In this document: positions 56,942 through 64,000 of the stretch, piece after piece
Numbering within the stretch: the stretch's first letter is position 1
Layout of the letters: the number at the start of each line of letters is the position of its first letter
NCBI RefSeq assembly: GCF_001494595.1
Contig: NZ_LN929908.1
Span: forward strand, 2,827,716-2,891,715
Length of the DNA stretch: 64,000 bases
Reading direction: 5' to 3'
Source: Mycobacterium sp. M26
GTDB taxonomy: Bacteria; Actinomycetota; Actinomycetes; Mycobacteriales; Mycobacteriaceae
Program-made: the position numbers and the translations under genes
Notes under the pieces: model-generated
Database searches by the model: none
Told to the model about the DNA's origin: nothing
What the model saw: the letters and a program-made list of their open reading frames with translations, nothing else

Positions 56942-58222
56942 ATGGATTTTGACGACGAGGGCGCCGCGGCGCCCGACACCCCTGACGAGGACGTCCCCGA
57001 GGCCACGCCGCTTCTGGAGCCCGCCGAGGGCGTGCCGCCACTGTCGATCAGCGTCACCGAGATCGCCGAGGCCGCCGAGAAGCTGGCCGCGGGCCGCGGG
57101 CCGTTCGCCATCGACGCCGAGCGCGCGTCGGGGTTCCGGTACTCCAACCGCGCCTACCTGATCCAGATCCGGCGCTCCGGGGCGGGCACCGTGCTCATCG
57201 ACCCGGTCAACCACGGCAGCAGCCCGATCGACGTGCTCAAGCCCGTCGCCGACGTGCTGGCCGAAGACGAGTGGATCCTGCATGCCGCCGACCAGGATCT
57301 GCCGTGCCTGGCCGAGGTCGGTCTGCGCCCACCCGCGCTCTACGACACCGAACTGGCCGGCCGGCTCGCCGGATTCGACCGGGTGAATCTGGCGGCCATG
57401 GTGCAGCGGTTGCTCGGGCTGGGGCTGGCCAAGGGACACGGCGCGGCCGACTGGTCCAAACGTCCGCTGCCGGATGCCTGGCTGAACTACGCCGCGCTGG
57501 ATGTCGAGGTGCTGATCGCGCTGCGTGAGTCGATCGCTGACGTGCTGGCCAGCCAGAACAAAAGCGATTGGGCCGCAGAGGAATTCGAGTATCTACGGTG
57601 CACCAGCCTGGCCGGCGCACAGATCACCCGGCGGGACCGCTGGCGACGCACCTCGGGTATCCACAAGGTGCGCAGCAGCCACGGCCTGGCCGCGGTCCGC
57701 GAGCTGTGGACGGTGCGCGACCAGATCGCGCGCAGCCGCGACATCGCGCCCGGGCGCATCCTGCCGGACTCGGCGATCATCGCCGCGGCGACGGCTGACC
57801 CGAAGACCGTCGAGGAGCTGACCAAGCTGCCGATCTTCGGTGGCAGCAAGCAGCGGCGCAGCGCCCATGTCTGGCTGGCCGCGCTGGAGACCGCACGCGC
57901 CAACCCTGAGCCGCCCGATTCCGGCGACCAGCAGAACGGTCCGCCGCCCGCGGTCCGCTGGGCAAAGCGCAAGCCGGAGGCCGCCGCCCGGCTCGATGCC
58001 GCGCGCGGTGCGCTGACCGAGCTGTCGGCGCGGGTCGGGGTGCCGACCGAGAACCTGGTGTCCCCCGAGCTGATCCGCCGGCTGTGCTGGGACTGGCAGG
58101 ACCGTCCCGACCGGGAGACGGCGATCGACGAGTTCCTGCGCGACGGTGGCGCGCGGGCCTGGCAGCGTCAGCTGGCGGTGCCGGTGTTAGCCGCCGCGCT
58201 GACGCCTGCCGGGGCGGAGTGA
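56942..58222 (+). CDS. RNase D-like 3'-5' exonuclease with HRDC domain (Rv2681-like)
   Basis: A 426-residue protein. Acidic N-terminal 35 residues, then a DEDDy exonuclease domain: FAIDAERASGFRYSNRAYLIQI (DxE), LHAADQDLPCL (second acidic residue) and LNYAALDVEVL with Tyr and Asp of motif III. An HRDC-type helical domain follows (about 220-300, VRELWTVRDQIARSRDIAPGRILPD). It would process or degrade structured RNA 3' ends. Translationally linked to DUF3000. Confidence 0.9.
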   Translation: MDFDDEGAAAPDTPDEDVPEATPLLEPAEGVPPLSISVTEIAEAAEKLAAGRGPFAIDAERASGFRYSNRAYLIQIRRSGAGTVLIDPVNHGSSPIDVLKPVADVLAEDEWILHAADQDLPCLAEVGLRPPALYDTELAGRLAGFDRVNLAAMVQRLLGLGLAKGHGAADWSKRPLPDAWLNYAALDVEVLIALRESIADVLASQNKSDWAAEEFEYLRCTSLAGAQITRRDRWRRTSGIHKVRSSHGLAAVRELWTVRDQIARSRDIAPGRILPDSAIIAAATADPKTVEELTKLPIFGGSKQRRSAHVWLAALETARANPEPPDSGDQQNGPPPAVRWAKRKPEAAARLDAARGALTELSARVGVPTENLVSPELIRRLCWDWQDRPDRETAIDEFLRDGGARAWQRQLAVPVLAAALTPAGAE

Positions 58223-58367
58223 GCCTCGGTGACCCGCCCAGCCTGTCGCTGTCGTGCTTGTTACTCGGACTTCGCCGCGATGGCGACAGCTTCGGTGATC
58301 GACCGGCTAGCCTGACACCAGAACCTGGTATGGCGTTGGGGCACGGCAACTTCGAACGGCGGCAGCG

Positions 58368-58859
58368 GTGAACGAAGATCAGACCACCGACGAGACCCCC
58401 GACGAGCGGGAGCGACAACGCTTCGCCGACCGGGTACTCAGCGTGGTGGAAGACGCCGTGTACTGGGCGATCGCGCTCCTGCTGGTAGCCGGATCAGTGG
58501 CCCTGCTGGTAGCCCAGGTCAACACGTTCTTCAAGCTCCAGGATGCGGCGACCAGCACGGTGATGCTCGAACTGCTGGACGGACTGCTGCTGATCTTCAT
58601 CTTTGTCGAGCTGCTGTACGCCGTCCGCACCAGCCTGCGCTCCCACGAAATCGCCGTGGAGCCGTTTCTCGTCGTCGGAATTCTGGCCTGCATCAAGGAG
58701 ATTGTCGTCCAGTCGGTCGAGGCGGCCAAGCTGCTGGCGGACGGACCGCAGTTCGCCCGCGCCATCGTTCAGACCGGTGTCCTCGGCGGCCTGGTCCTGG
58801 TACTGGCCACCGCCGTGCTGGTACTCCGAGTCCGCAGGCGGCCCGAGGACCTCTCCTAG
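58368..58859 (+). CDS. PsiE-like small membrane protein (phosphate-starvation-inducible family)
   Basis: A 163-residue membrane protein with four hydrophobic spans: YWAIALLLVAGSVALLVAQV, LLDGLLLIFIFVELLYAV, PFLVVGILACIKEIVV and LGGLVLVLATAVLVL. The conserved EPFLVVGILACIKEIVV block matches the PsiE-like family. GTG start. Its TAG stop and the convergent dxs TAG share the palindrome CTAG, so the two genes overlap by 4 bases. Role in phosphate starvation is known only by family name. Confidence 0.75.
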   Translation: MNEDQTTDETPDERERQRFADRVLSVVEDAVYWAIALLLVAGSVALLVAQVNTFFKLQDAATSTVMLELLDGLLLIFIFVELLYAVRTSLRSHEIAVEPFLVVGILACIKEIVVQSVEAAKLLADGPQFARAIVQTGVLGGLVLVLATAVLVLRVRRRPEDLS

Positions 58860-60763
58860 TCGACCTGTTCGCTGACGGTCTCGTCCAGAGAGCCCTGTGC
58901 GGCCACCCAGCCGGTGACCTGACGGGCCACGTTCTGCTCGGTCAGGCCGACCTGGGTCAGCACCTCACCGCGGGCGGCGTGGTCGAGGAACTGCTGGGGC
59001 ACACCGATATCGCGGCACGGCACGTCGATCTCGGCGGCGCGCAGCGCGGCCGAGACCGCCGAACCGATACCGCCGCGCACCCCGTTGTCCTCGAGGGTGA
59101 CGACCAGCTTGTGCGACTTGGCCAGCGGCTCAAGGGCTTTCGGAACCGGGATGACCCACCGGGGGTCCACCACGGTGACGCCGATGCCCTGGTTGCGCAA
59201 CCGCTCGGCGACCTTGAGGGCCATCGAGGCGAACGAACCCACCGCGACCAGCAGCACATCGTCACCCAGACCGTCGGCCGGGGCGGCCAGGATGTCCACC
59301 CCGTCGCGCCGCTCAAGCGCCGGAATATCATCGCCGACAGCGCCTTTGGGGAAGCGCAGCGCGGTCGGTCCGTCATTGATGTCGAGAGCCTCACCGAGTT
59401 CCTCGCGCAGCCGGGCACCGTCGCGTGGGGCGGCCACCCGGATGCCGGGCACGATGTTGAGCATCGACATGTCCCAGATGCCGTTGTGGCTGGCGCCGTC
59501 GTTGCCGGTGACACCGGCCCGGTCGAGCACCATCGTGACCGGCAGCTTGTGCAGGGCCACATCCATCATGATCTGGTCGAAGGCCCGGTTGAGGAACGTC
59601 GAGTAGATCGCCACCACCGGGTGCAGGCCGCCCATCGCCAGGCCGGCCGCTGATGTCATCGCGTGCTGCTCGGCGATACCGACGTCGAAAAGCCGGTCCG
59701 GGAAGCGCTCCCCGAACTTCGACAGGCCGGTCGGGCCGGGCATGGCCGCGGTGATCGCGACGATGTCGCGCCGCCTGCCGGCATAGGTGATCAGGGCGTC
59801 GGAGAACACCGAGGTCCAGCCGGGCGCCGAGGCCTGGGTTGCCAGTCCGGTCACCGGGTCGATGACGCCGGTGGAGTGCATCTGCTCGGCCTCGTCGTTT
59901 TCGGCCGGAGCATAGCCCATCCCCTTGCGGGTGACGACGTGCACGATGACCGGCGCGTTGAAACCGCGGGCGTGGCGCAGCGCGTTCTCGACGGCGTGCT
60001 CGTCGTGGCCGTCGATCGGGCCGACGTACTTCAGGCCGAGGTCGGTGAACATCGCCTGCGGCGACAGCGCGTCCTTGAGGCCGGCTTTGACGCTGTGCAG
60101 GGCCTGGTAGAACGCCTCACCCACCAGCGGCATGCCGCGCACGGCGGTGCGGCCGCGCTCCAGGACGCGTTCGTAGCCGGGCTGCAGACGCAGACCCGCC
60201 AGGTGGTTCGCCAGGCCGCCGATCGTCGGCGCGTAGCTGCGGCCGTTGTCGTTGACGACGATGACCACCGGGCGCCGGGACGCGGCGATGTTGTTCAGCG
60301 CCTCCCAGCACATTCCGCCGGTCAGTGCGCCGTCGCCGACAACGGCGACCACGTGCCGGTTGCGATGCCCGGTCAGCTCGAAAGCCTTGGCCAGGCCGTC
60401 GGCGTACGACAGTGCCGAGGACGCGTGGCTGGATTCGACCCAGTCGTGCTCGCTCTCGGCGCGTGACGGGTAGCCCGACAGACCGTCCTTCATCCGCAGC
60501 GTGTCGAAGTCGGCGGCGCGCCCGGTCAGCATCTTGTGCACGTAGGCCTGATGCCCGGTGTCGAAGATGATCGGGTCGTGCGGGGAGTCGAAGACGCGGT
60601 GCAATGCCAACGTCAACTCGACCACGCCGAGATTAGGGCCCAGGTGCCCACCGGTCGCAGCGACCTTGTGAATGAGGAACTGGCGAATCTCTGCGGCCAG
60701 TTCGCTCAACTGCTCTTGCGACAGGTGTTGCAGATCAGCGGGGCCGCGGACCTGTTCAAGCAT
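58856..60763 (-). CDS. dxs: 1-deoxy-D-xylulose-5-phosphate synthase
   Basis: A 635-residue thiamine diphosphate enzyme condensing pyruvate and glyceraldehyde 3-phosphate, first step of the MEP isoprenoid route that feeds decaprenyl phosphate (also the sugar carrier for AftC). ThDP/Mg site: VVGDGALTGGMCWEALNNI, then VIVVNDN. Pyrimidine domain: FDVGIAEQHAMTSAAGLAMGG. Substrate-binding TGHQAYVHKMLTGR and DRAGVTGNDGASHNG. Full length, ATG start. Corresponds to Rv2682c. Confidence 0.97.
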   Translation of the reverse strand: MLEQVRGPADLQHLSQEQLSELAAEIRQFLIHKVAATGGHLGPNLGVVELTLALHRVFDSPHDPIIFDTGHQAYVHKMLTGRAADFDTLRMKDGLSGYPSRAESEHDWVESSHASSALSYADGLAKAFELTGHRNRHVVAVVGDGALTGGMCWEALNNIAASRRPVVIVVNDNGRSYAPTIGGLANHLAGLRLQPGYERVLERGRTAVRGMPLVGEAFYQALHSVKAGLKDALSPQAMFTDLGLKYVGPIDGHDEHAVENALRHARGFNAPVIVHVVTRKGMGYAPAENDEAEQMHSTGVIDPVTGLATQASAPGWTSVFSDALITYAGRRRDIVAITAAMPGPTGLSKFGERFPDRLFDVGIAEQHAMTSAAGLAMGGLHPVVAIYSTFLNRAFDQIMMDVALHKLPVTMVLDRAGVTGNDGASHNGIWDMSMLNIVPGIRVAAPRDGARLREELGEALDINDGPTALRFPKGAVGDDIPALERRDGVDILAAPADGLGDDVLLVAVGSFASMALKVAERLRNQGIGVTVVDPRWVIPVPKALEPLAKSHKLVVTLEDNGVRGGIGSAVSAALRAAEIDVPCRDIGVPQQFLDHAARGEVLTQVGLTEQNVARQVTGWVAAQGSLDETVSEQVD

Positions 60764-60791
60764 CAGCTCAGTCTACGCACGGCCGATGCGA

Positions 60792-62111
60792 TCAGTCCTG
60801 CTGAGACTGATAGATGTCGGGCACTCCGTCGTGGTCTGCGTCACGTGTCTCCATCAGCCAGATCGACCGATAGTGCCGGTTGCGAAGCCTCAACACGACC
60901 GCCGCCAACAGGGCAGCCAGCAAACTTCCTGTGAGGACTGCGACCTTGACGATGTCGTCGCGCGCGGAGCCCGATTCGTAGGCCAAATCCCCGATCAGCA
61001 GGGATACCGTGAAGCCGATGCCGGCCAACATGGACATCCCGAACACGTCGATCCAGCGCAGTGTGGAGTCCAGGCTGGCGCGGGTCGCGGCGGCCAGAAT
61101 CCAGGTGGTGCCGAACACTCCGAGGGTCTTGCCCAGCACCAGGCCGCAGACGATGCCCAGGGCGATCGGATGCTTCAGCGCTGTCACCAATCCGTCATAG
61201 CCCCCGAAGGTCACGCCAGCTGCGAAGAAGGCGAATACCGGCACGGCGAAACCGGCTGAGACCGGCCGCATGACGTGCTCGAAATGTTCGGCCAGCCCTG
61301 GCCCGGTTTCGCCGGCGTCGCGGTCGTTGCGCAGCACCGGCACGGTGAAGCCGAGCAGGACACCGGCCACCGTCGCGTGCACGCCGGACTCGTGGACGAA
61401 GGCCCAGGTGAGTGCGGCCAGCGGCAGCAGCAGCCACCAGGACTGGATGCGGCGCTGCACCAGGATCGCGAACAGCGCCAGCGGGATCAGCGCCACCAGC
61501 AGCGGCACGACCTTGATCTTCTCGGTGTAGAACACCGCGATCACGGTGATGGCCAGCAGGTCGTCGACCACCGCCAGGGTCAGCAGGAAGGTGCGCAGCG
61601 CGGTGGGCAGGTGGGTGGAGATGACGGCCAGCACAGCCACCGCGAAGGCGATGTCGGTGGCGGTCGGGATGGCCCAGCCGCGGACCGCGCCCTCGCCGCC
61701 GTGGACGGCGAACGCGACGAAGATGGCGGCCGGCACCACCATGCCGCCGACGGCGGCCGCGATGGGCAGGGCCGCGCGGCTCGGGTCGCGCAGGTCGCCG
61801 GCGACGAACTCACGCTTGAGTTCGAGCCCGACGACGAAGAAGAAGATGGCCAGCAGGCCGTCCGCGGCCCAGCCGCCCAAGCTCAGGTCCAGGTGCAGGC
61901 CGAGCCGGTCGGTGCCGACGTGGAAGGCCGTCAGGTTGTGATAGGCCGCCGACCACGGTGAGTTGGCCCAGATCAGCGCGACCGCGGCGGCGAACAGCAG
62001 CAGCGCCCCGCCGACGGTCTCCTTGCGCAGGATGCCGGTGATCCGCGAGGTCTCCGACCACGACCCGCGCGAGAACAGTGCGCGCTGCAGCAGGGGCTTG
62101 CGTTCGGCCAC
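60792..62111 (-). CDS. nhaA: Na+/H+ antiporter NhaA
   Basis: A 439-residue NhaA with about twelve membrane spans. The ion-binding aspartates are in VVDDLLAI (Asp183/Asp184), and the TATDIAFA unwound-helix motif holds Asp153. The N-terminal helix GGALLLFAAAVALIWANSPW and the beta-hairpin region are present. It exchanges external protons for cytosolic sodium. GTG start with GAGGTG upstream. It stands between dxs and the TRAM methyltransferase, a position not expected from M. tuberculosis gene order as remembered. Confidence 0.95.
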   Translation of the reverse strand: MAERKPLLQRALFSRGSWSETSRITGILRKETVGGALLLFAAAVALIWANSPWSAAYHNLTAFHVGTDRLGLHLDLSLGGWAADGLLAIFFFVVGLELKREFVAGDLRDPSRAALPIAAAVGGMVVPAAIFVAFAVHGGEGAVRGWAIPTATDIAFAVAVLAVISTHLPTALRTFLLTLAVVDDLLAITVIAVFYTEKIKVVPLLVALIPLALFAILVQRRIQSWWLLLPLAALTWAFVHESGVHATVAGVLLGFTVPVLRNDRDAGETGPGLAEHFEHVMRPVSAGFAVPVFAFFAAGVTFGGYDGLVTALKHPIALGIVCGLVLGKTLGVFGTTWILAAATRASLDSTLRWIDVFGMSMLAGIGFTVSLLIGDLAYESGSARDDIVKVAVLTGSLLAALLAAVVLRLRNRHYRSIWLMETRDADHDGVPDIYQSQQD

Positions 62112-62167
62112 GATTCACCTCGGCATCGACGGGTCGGTGTGACAGTAGGCGATCTGCGGGATACCCG

Positions 62168-63385
62168 TCATCTGGTCAGCAGTGCGACACATTCGACGTG
62201 GTGGGTCAGCGGGAACGAGTCGAAGACCCGGATCTGCTCGACGGTGTAGCCGCGGGCCCGGTAGAGCCCGATGTCGCGGGCGAACGCGGCGGCCTCGCAG
62301 CCGATGTGGATCACGCGCGGCACCCCGGCCGCGGCGAGCTGGTCGATGACCTCGCGGCCGGCTCCGGCGCGCGGCGGGTCCAGCACGGCGACGTCGGCAC
62401 CACCCCGGGCCGCACCCAGCGCCCGGCGAACCGACTCGGTGAGGATCTCGACCTGCGGCAGGTCGGCCAGCGCGGCGCGGGCCGCGCGGGATGCACTGCG
62501 CGCGGTATCCACGCTGAGCACCCGGCCCTGGTCGCCGACCACGTCAGCCAGGACCGCCGCGAACAGCCCCGCCCCGCCGTAGAGATCCCATGCCGACCGT
62601 GCGCCGATCCCGTCGGCCCATTGCCGCACCAGTGCGCTGTAGGTGGTCGCCGCCTCGCGGTGCGACTGCCAGAAGCCGGTCACCGGTACGCGCCATACCC
62701 GCTCACCGACCCGCTGGACGGCATCCTCGGCCCCCTCCACCAGGCGGGTGCGCCGCGGCTGGCGGGTGGTGGCGACGATGTGCCGGTTCCCGTCGTCGTC
62801 GAGCACCACATGCACCTGTTCGCCGGGCTGCCAGCGCTGCGCCTCGATGCCGTCGAGCATGCCCTTGGGAAGCTGTCCGCAGCGCAGATCGGTGACCAGT
62901 TCGTCGCTGTGGTAGCGGTGGAACCCGGCCCGGCCGTCGGCTCCGACGGCCAGCCGCACCCGGGTGCGCCAGCCGGTGGCCGCGCCGTCGCCGACCGGTT
63001 CGGCCACCCCGTCCCAGACGAAGTCACCGAGGCGGGCCAGCTGATTGGCCACCACCTGTCCCTTGAGCACCCGGGTGGCCGCCGGATCGGCGAAAGCCAG
63101 ATCGCAACAGCCCGCGCCGTCCACTCCCGCGATCGGGCACAGTGAGTCGATCCGGTCGGGTGAGGGCTCGAGGATCTCGAAAGCCTCAGCGTGCCAATAA
63201 GATCCGCGGTCACCGGTGATGCGGGCCCGCACCCGCTCCCCCGGCAGCGCGTAGCGGACGAACACCACCCGGCCGTCGTGCCGAGCCACACAACTTCCGC
63301 CGTTGGCGGCCGGACCGGTGTCGAGAATCAGTTCGGCGGACAGGGTCTGATGTCGCCGGCCCGGCGGCTCCAGGGCTTCGGTCAC
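62168..63385 (-). CDS. TrmA/RumA-like RNA (uracil-5-)methyltransferase with TRAM domain (Rv2689c-like)
   Basis: A 405-residue class I SAM methyltransferase. N-terminal TRAM-type beta domain (ANGGSCVARHDGRVVFVRYALPGERVRARI), a Cys cluster (Cys83, Cys93, Cys94) that may bind an iron-sulfur cluster though its spacing departs from the usual form, the SAM loop WDLYGGAGLFAAVLA, LDPPRAGAG, nucleophile Cys363 in IHIGCEAAAFARD, and Glu398 in HHVECVALL. It would methylate a uracil C5 in tRNA or rRNA. Its GTG start overlaps the permease stop by 4 bases. Confidence 0.9.
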   Translation of the reverse strand: MTEALEPPGRRHQTLSAELILDTGPAANGGSCVARHDGRVVFVRYALPGERVRARITGDRGSYWHAEAFEILEPSPDRIDSLCPIAGVDGAGCCDLAFADPAATRVLKGQVVANQLARLGDFVWDGVAEPVGDGAATGWRTRVRLAVGADGRAGFHRYHSDELVTDLRCGQLPKGMLDGIEAQRWQPGEQVHVVLDDDGNRHIVATTRQPRRTRLVEGAEDAVQRVGERVWRVPVTGFWQSHREAATTYSALVRQWADGIGARSAWDLYGGAGLFAAVLADVVGDQGRVLSVDTARSASRAARAALADLPQVEILTESVRRALGAARGGADVAVLDPPRAGAGREVIDQLAAAGVPRVIHIGCEAAAFARDIGLYRARGYTVEQIRVFDSFPLTHHVECVALLTR

Positions 63386-64000
63386 TCCACGAAACCGCGA
63401 CGAACGTCACCGGGCGCGTTCTGCGCTTGCAGCTCGTGCAGCCGCTCGGACGAATTCAACTGCCACGGAACGGAAGTCACCATCACGTTGGGCATGAACA
63501 GCAGCCTGCCCTTGAGCCGCAGCGCGCTCTGGTTGTGCAGAATCTGCTCCCACCAGTGGCCGACGACGTACTCGGGGATGAAGACCGTCACCACCGTGCG
63601 CGGGGCTTCCTTGCTGATCCGCTTGACGTAGTCGAGCACCGGCCGGGTGACTTCGCGGTACGGGGAGGCGACGACTTTCAGCGGCACGCTGACGTCGCTG
63701 TCCTCCCATTTGTGCACCAGCTGGCGGGTCTCGGCGTCATCGACATTGACGGTGATGGCCTCGAGCACATCCGGCCGGGTGGCCCGCGCATAGGACAGCG
63801 CCCGCAGCGTCGGCAGATGCAGCTTGGACACCAGCACCACCGCGTGGTTGCGGCTGGGCAACACCATCTCGCCCTCCTCGGCCTCCTGGGAAGCCAGCTC
63901 GCGCGACACCGTGTCGTAGTGCTTGTGGATCGCCTTCATCAGGATGAACAGGCTCGACATCGCGACAATCGCGATCCAGGCGCCCGCCACGAACTTGGTG
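63382..64000 (-). CDS. APC-type permease, C-terminal part (Rv2690c-like)
   Basis: The last 205 or so residues of a gene that continues past base 64000. The start of the fragment is the final membrane span (FVAGAWIAIVAMSSLFILMKAI). The rest is a cytosolic domain with a USP-like beta-alpha pattern (NHAVVLVSKLHLPTLRALSYARATRPDVLEAITVNVDD; VPLKVVASPYREVTRPVLDYVKRISK; TVVTVFIPEYVVGHWWEQILHNQSALRLKGRLL). This is the layout of mycobacterial APC-superfamily transporters next to the TRAM methyltransferase. Substrate unknown. Confidence 0.85.
   Translation of the reverse strand, partial: TKFVAGAWIAIVAMSSLFILMKAIHKHYDTVSRELASQEAEEGEMVLPSRNHAVVLVSKLHLPTLRALSYARATRPDVLEAITVNVDDAETRQLVHKWEDSDVSVPLKVVASPYREVTRPVLDYVKRISKEAPRTVVTVFIPEYVVGHWWEQILHNQSALRLKGRLLFMPNVMVTSVPWQLNSSERLHELQAQNAPGDVRRGFVE

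Noticed and set aside
1..64000. CRISPR array, insertion sequence, integrase or phage genes
   Set aside because: No regularly spaced direct repeats, transposase or integrase motifs were seen on either strand.

Overview
The window is high-GC mycobacterial DNA, most likely from an environmental Mycolicibacterium-type species. The evidence is the phosphatidylinositol mannoside genes, aftC, fadD15, several thiolase/DUF35 pairs, many TetR regulators, frequent GTG/TTG starts and GTGA/ATGA overlaps. H37Rv locus names below come from memory of gene order, not from a search.

Layout. (1) 1-3.3 kb: the end of an acyl-CoA dehydrogenase, then a DUF35/thiolase-like/FadR operon with a divergent TetR. (2) 3.3-9.7 kb: the PI/PIM operon thrS-HIT-pgsA-patA-pimA-Nudix, order as in Rv2614c-Rv2609c, with almost every junction overlapping. 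(3) 9.8-13.1 kb: thioesterase, small membrane proteins, a GAF-ANTAR regulator and a tiny secreted peptide. (4) 13.1-17.4 kb: a TetR-controlled catabolic cluster (SDR, DapB-like reductase, Ltp2-like thiolase homologue plus DUF35). (5) 17.4-21.3 kb: an RsbW/STAS pair and a FadR-P450 divergon. (6) 21.4-29.6 kb: a large TPR membrane protein, four tRNAs, three consecutive TetR genes, an orphan EF-Tu domain II protein and small secreted or membrane proteins. (7) 29.7-33.6 kb: fadD15 and neighbours. (8) 33.7-38.2 kb: a 1382-residue fusion of histidine kinase, receiver, PP2C phosphatase and RsbW-type kinase, followed by a STAS protein. (9) 38.2-64 kb: a block ordered like Rv2670c-Rv2690c (zapE-like, ribD-like, lipoprotein hydrolase, aftC, msrB, hemQ-hemY-hemE, DUF3000, RNase D, psiE-like, dxs, nhaA, TRAM methyltransferase, APC permease).

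The most striking feature sits inside block 9. Four consecutive paralogous membrane GGDEF-EAL proteins (43.5-53.0 kb) lie between msrB and hemQ and read in the same direction as the heme genes. Three of them align residue for residue without indels over about 770 aa. One has lost key EAL residues while keeping GGDEF. Together with the giant partner-switching fusion, this makes the window unusually rich in second-messenger and sigma-factor control.

No insertion sequence, phage gene or CRISPR array was seen, and no gene-free stretch exceeds about 300 bases. The longest gaps are 28481-28768 (A+T-rich, one inverted repeat), 18316-18591 (nothing recognised beyond a likely ribosome site) and 26820-27075 (a long inverted repeat).
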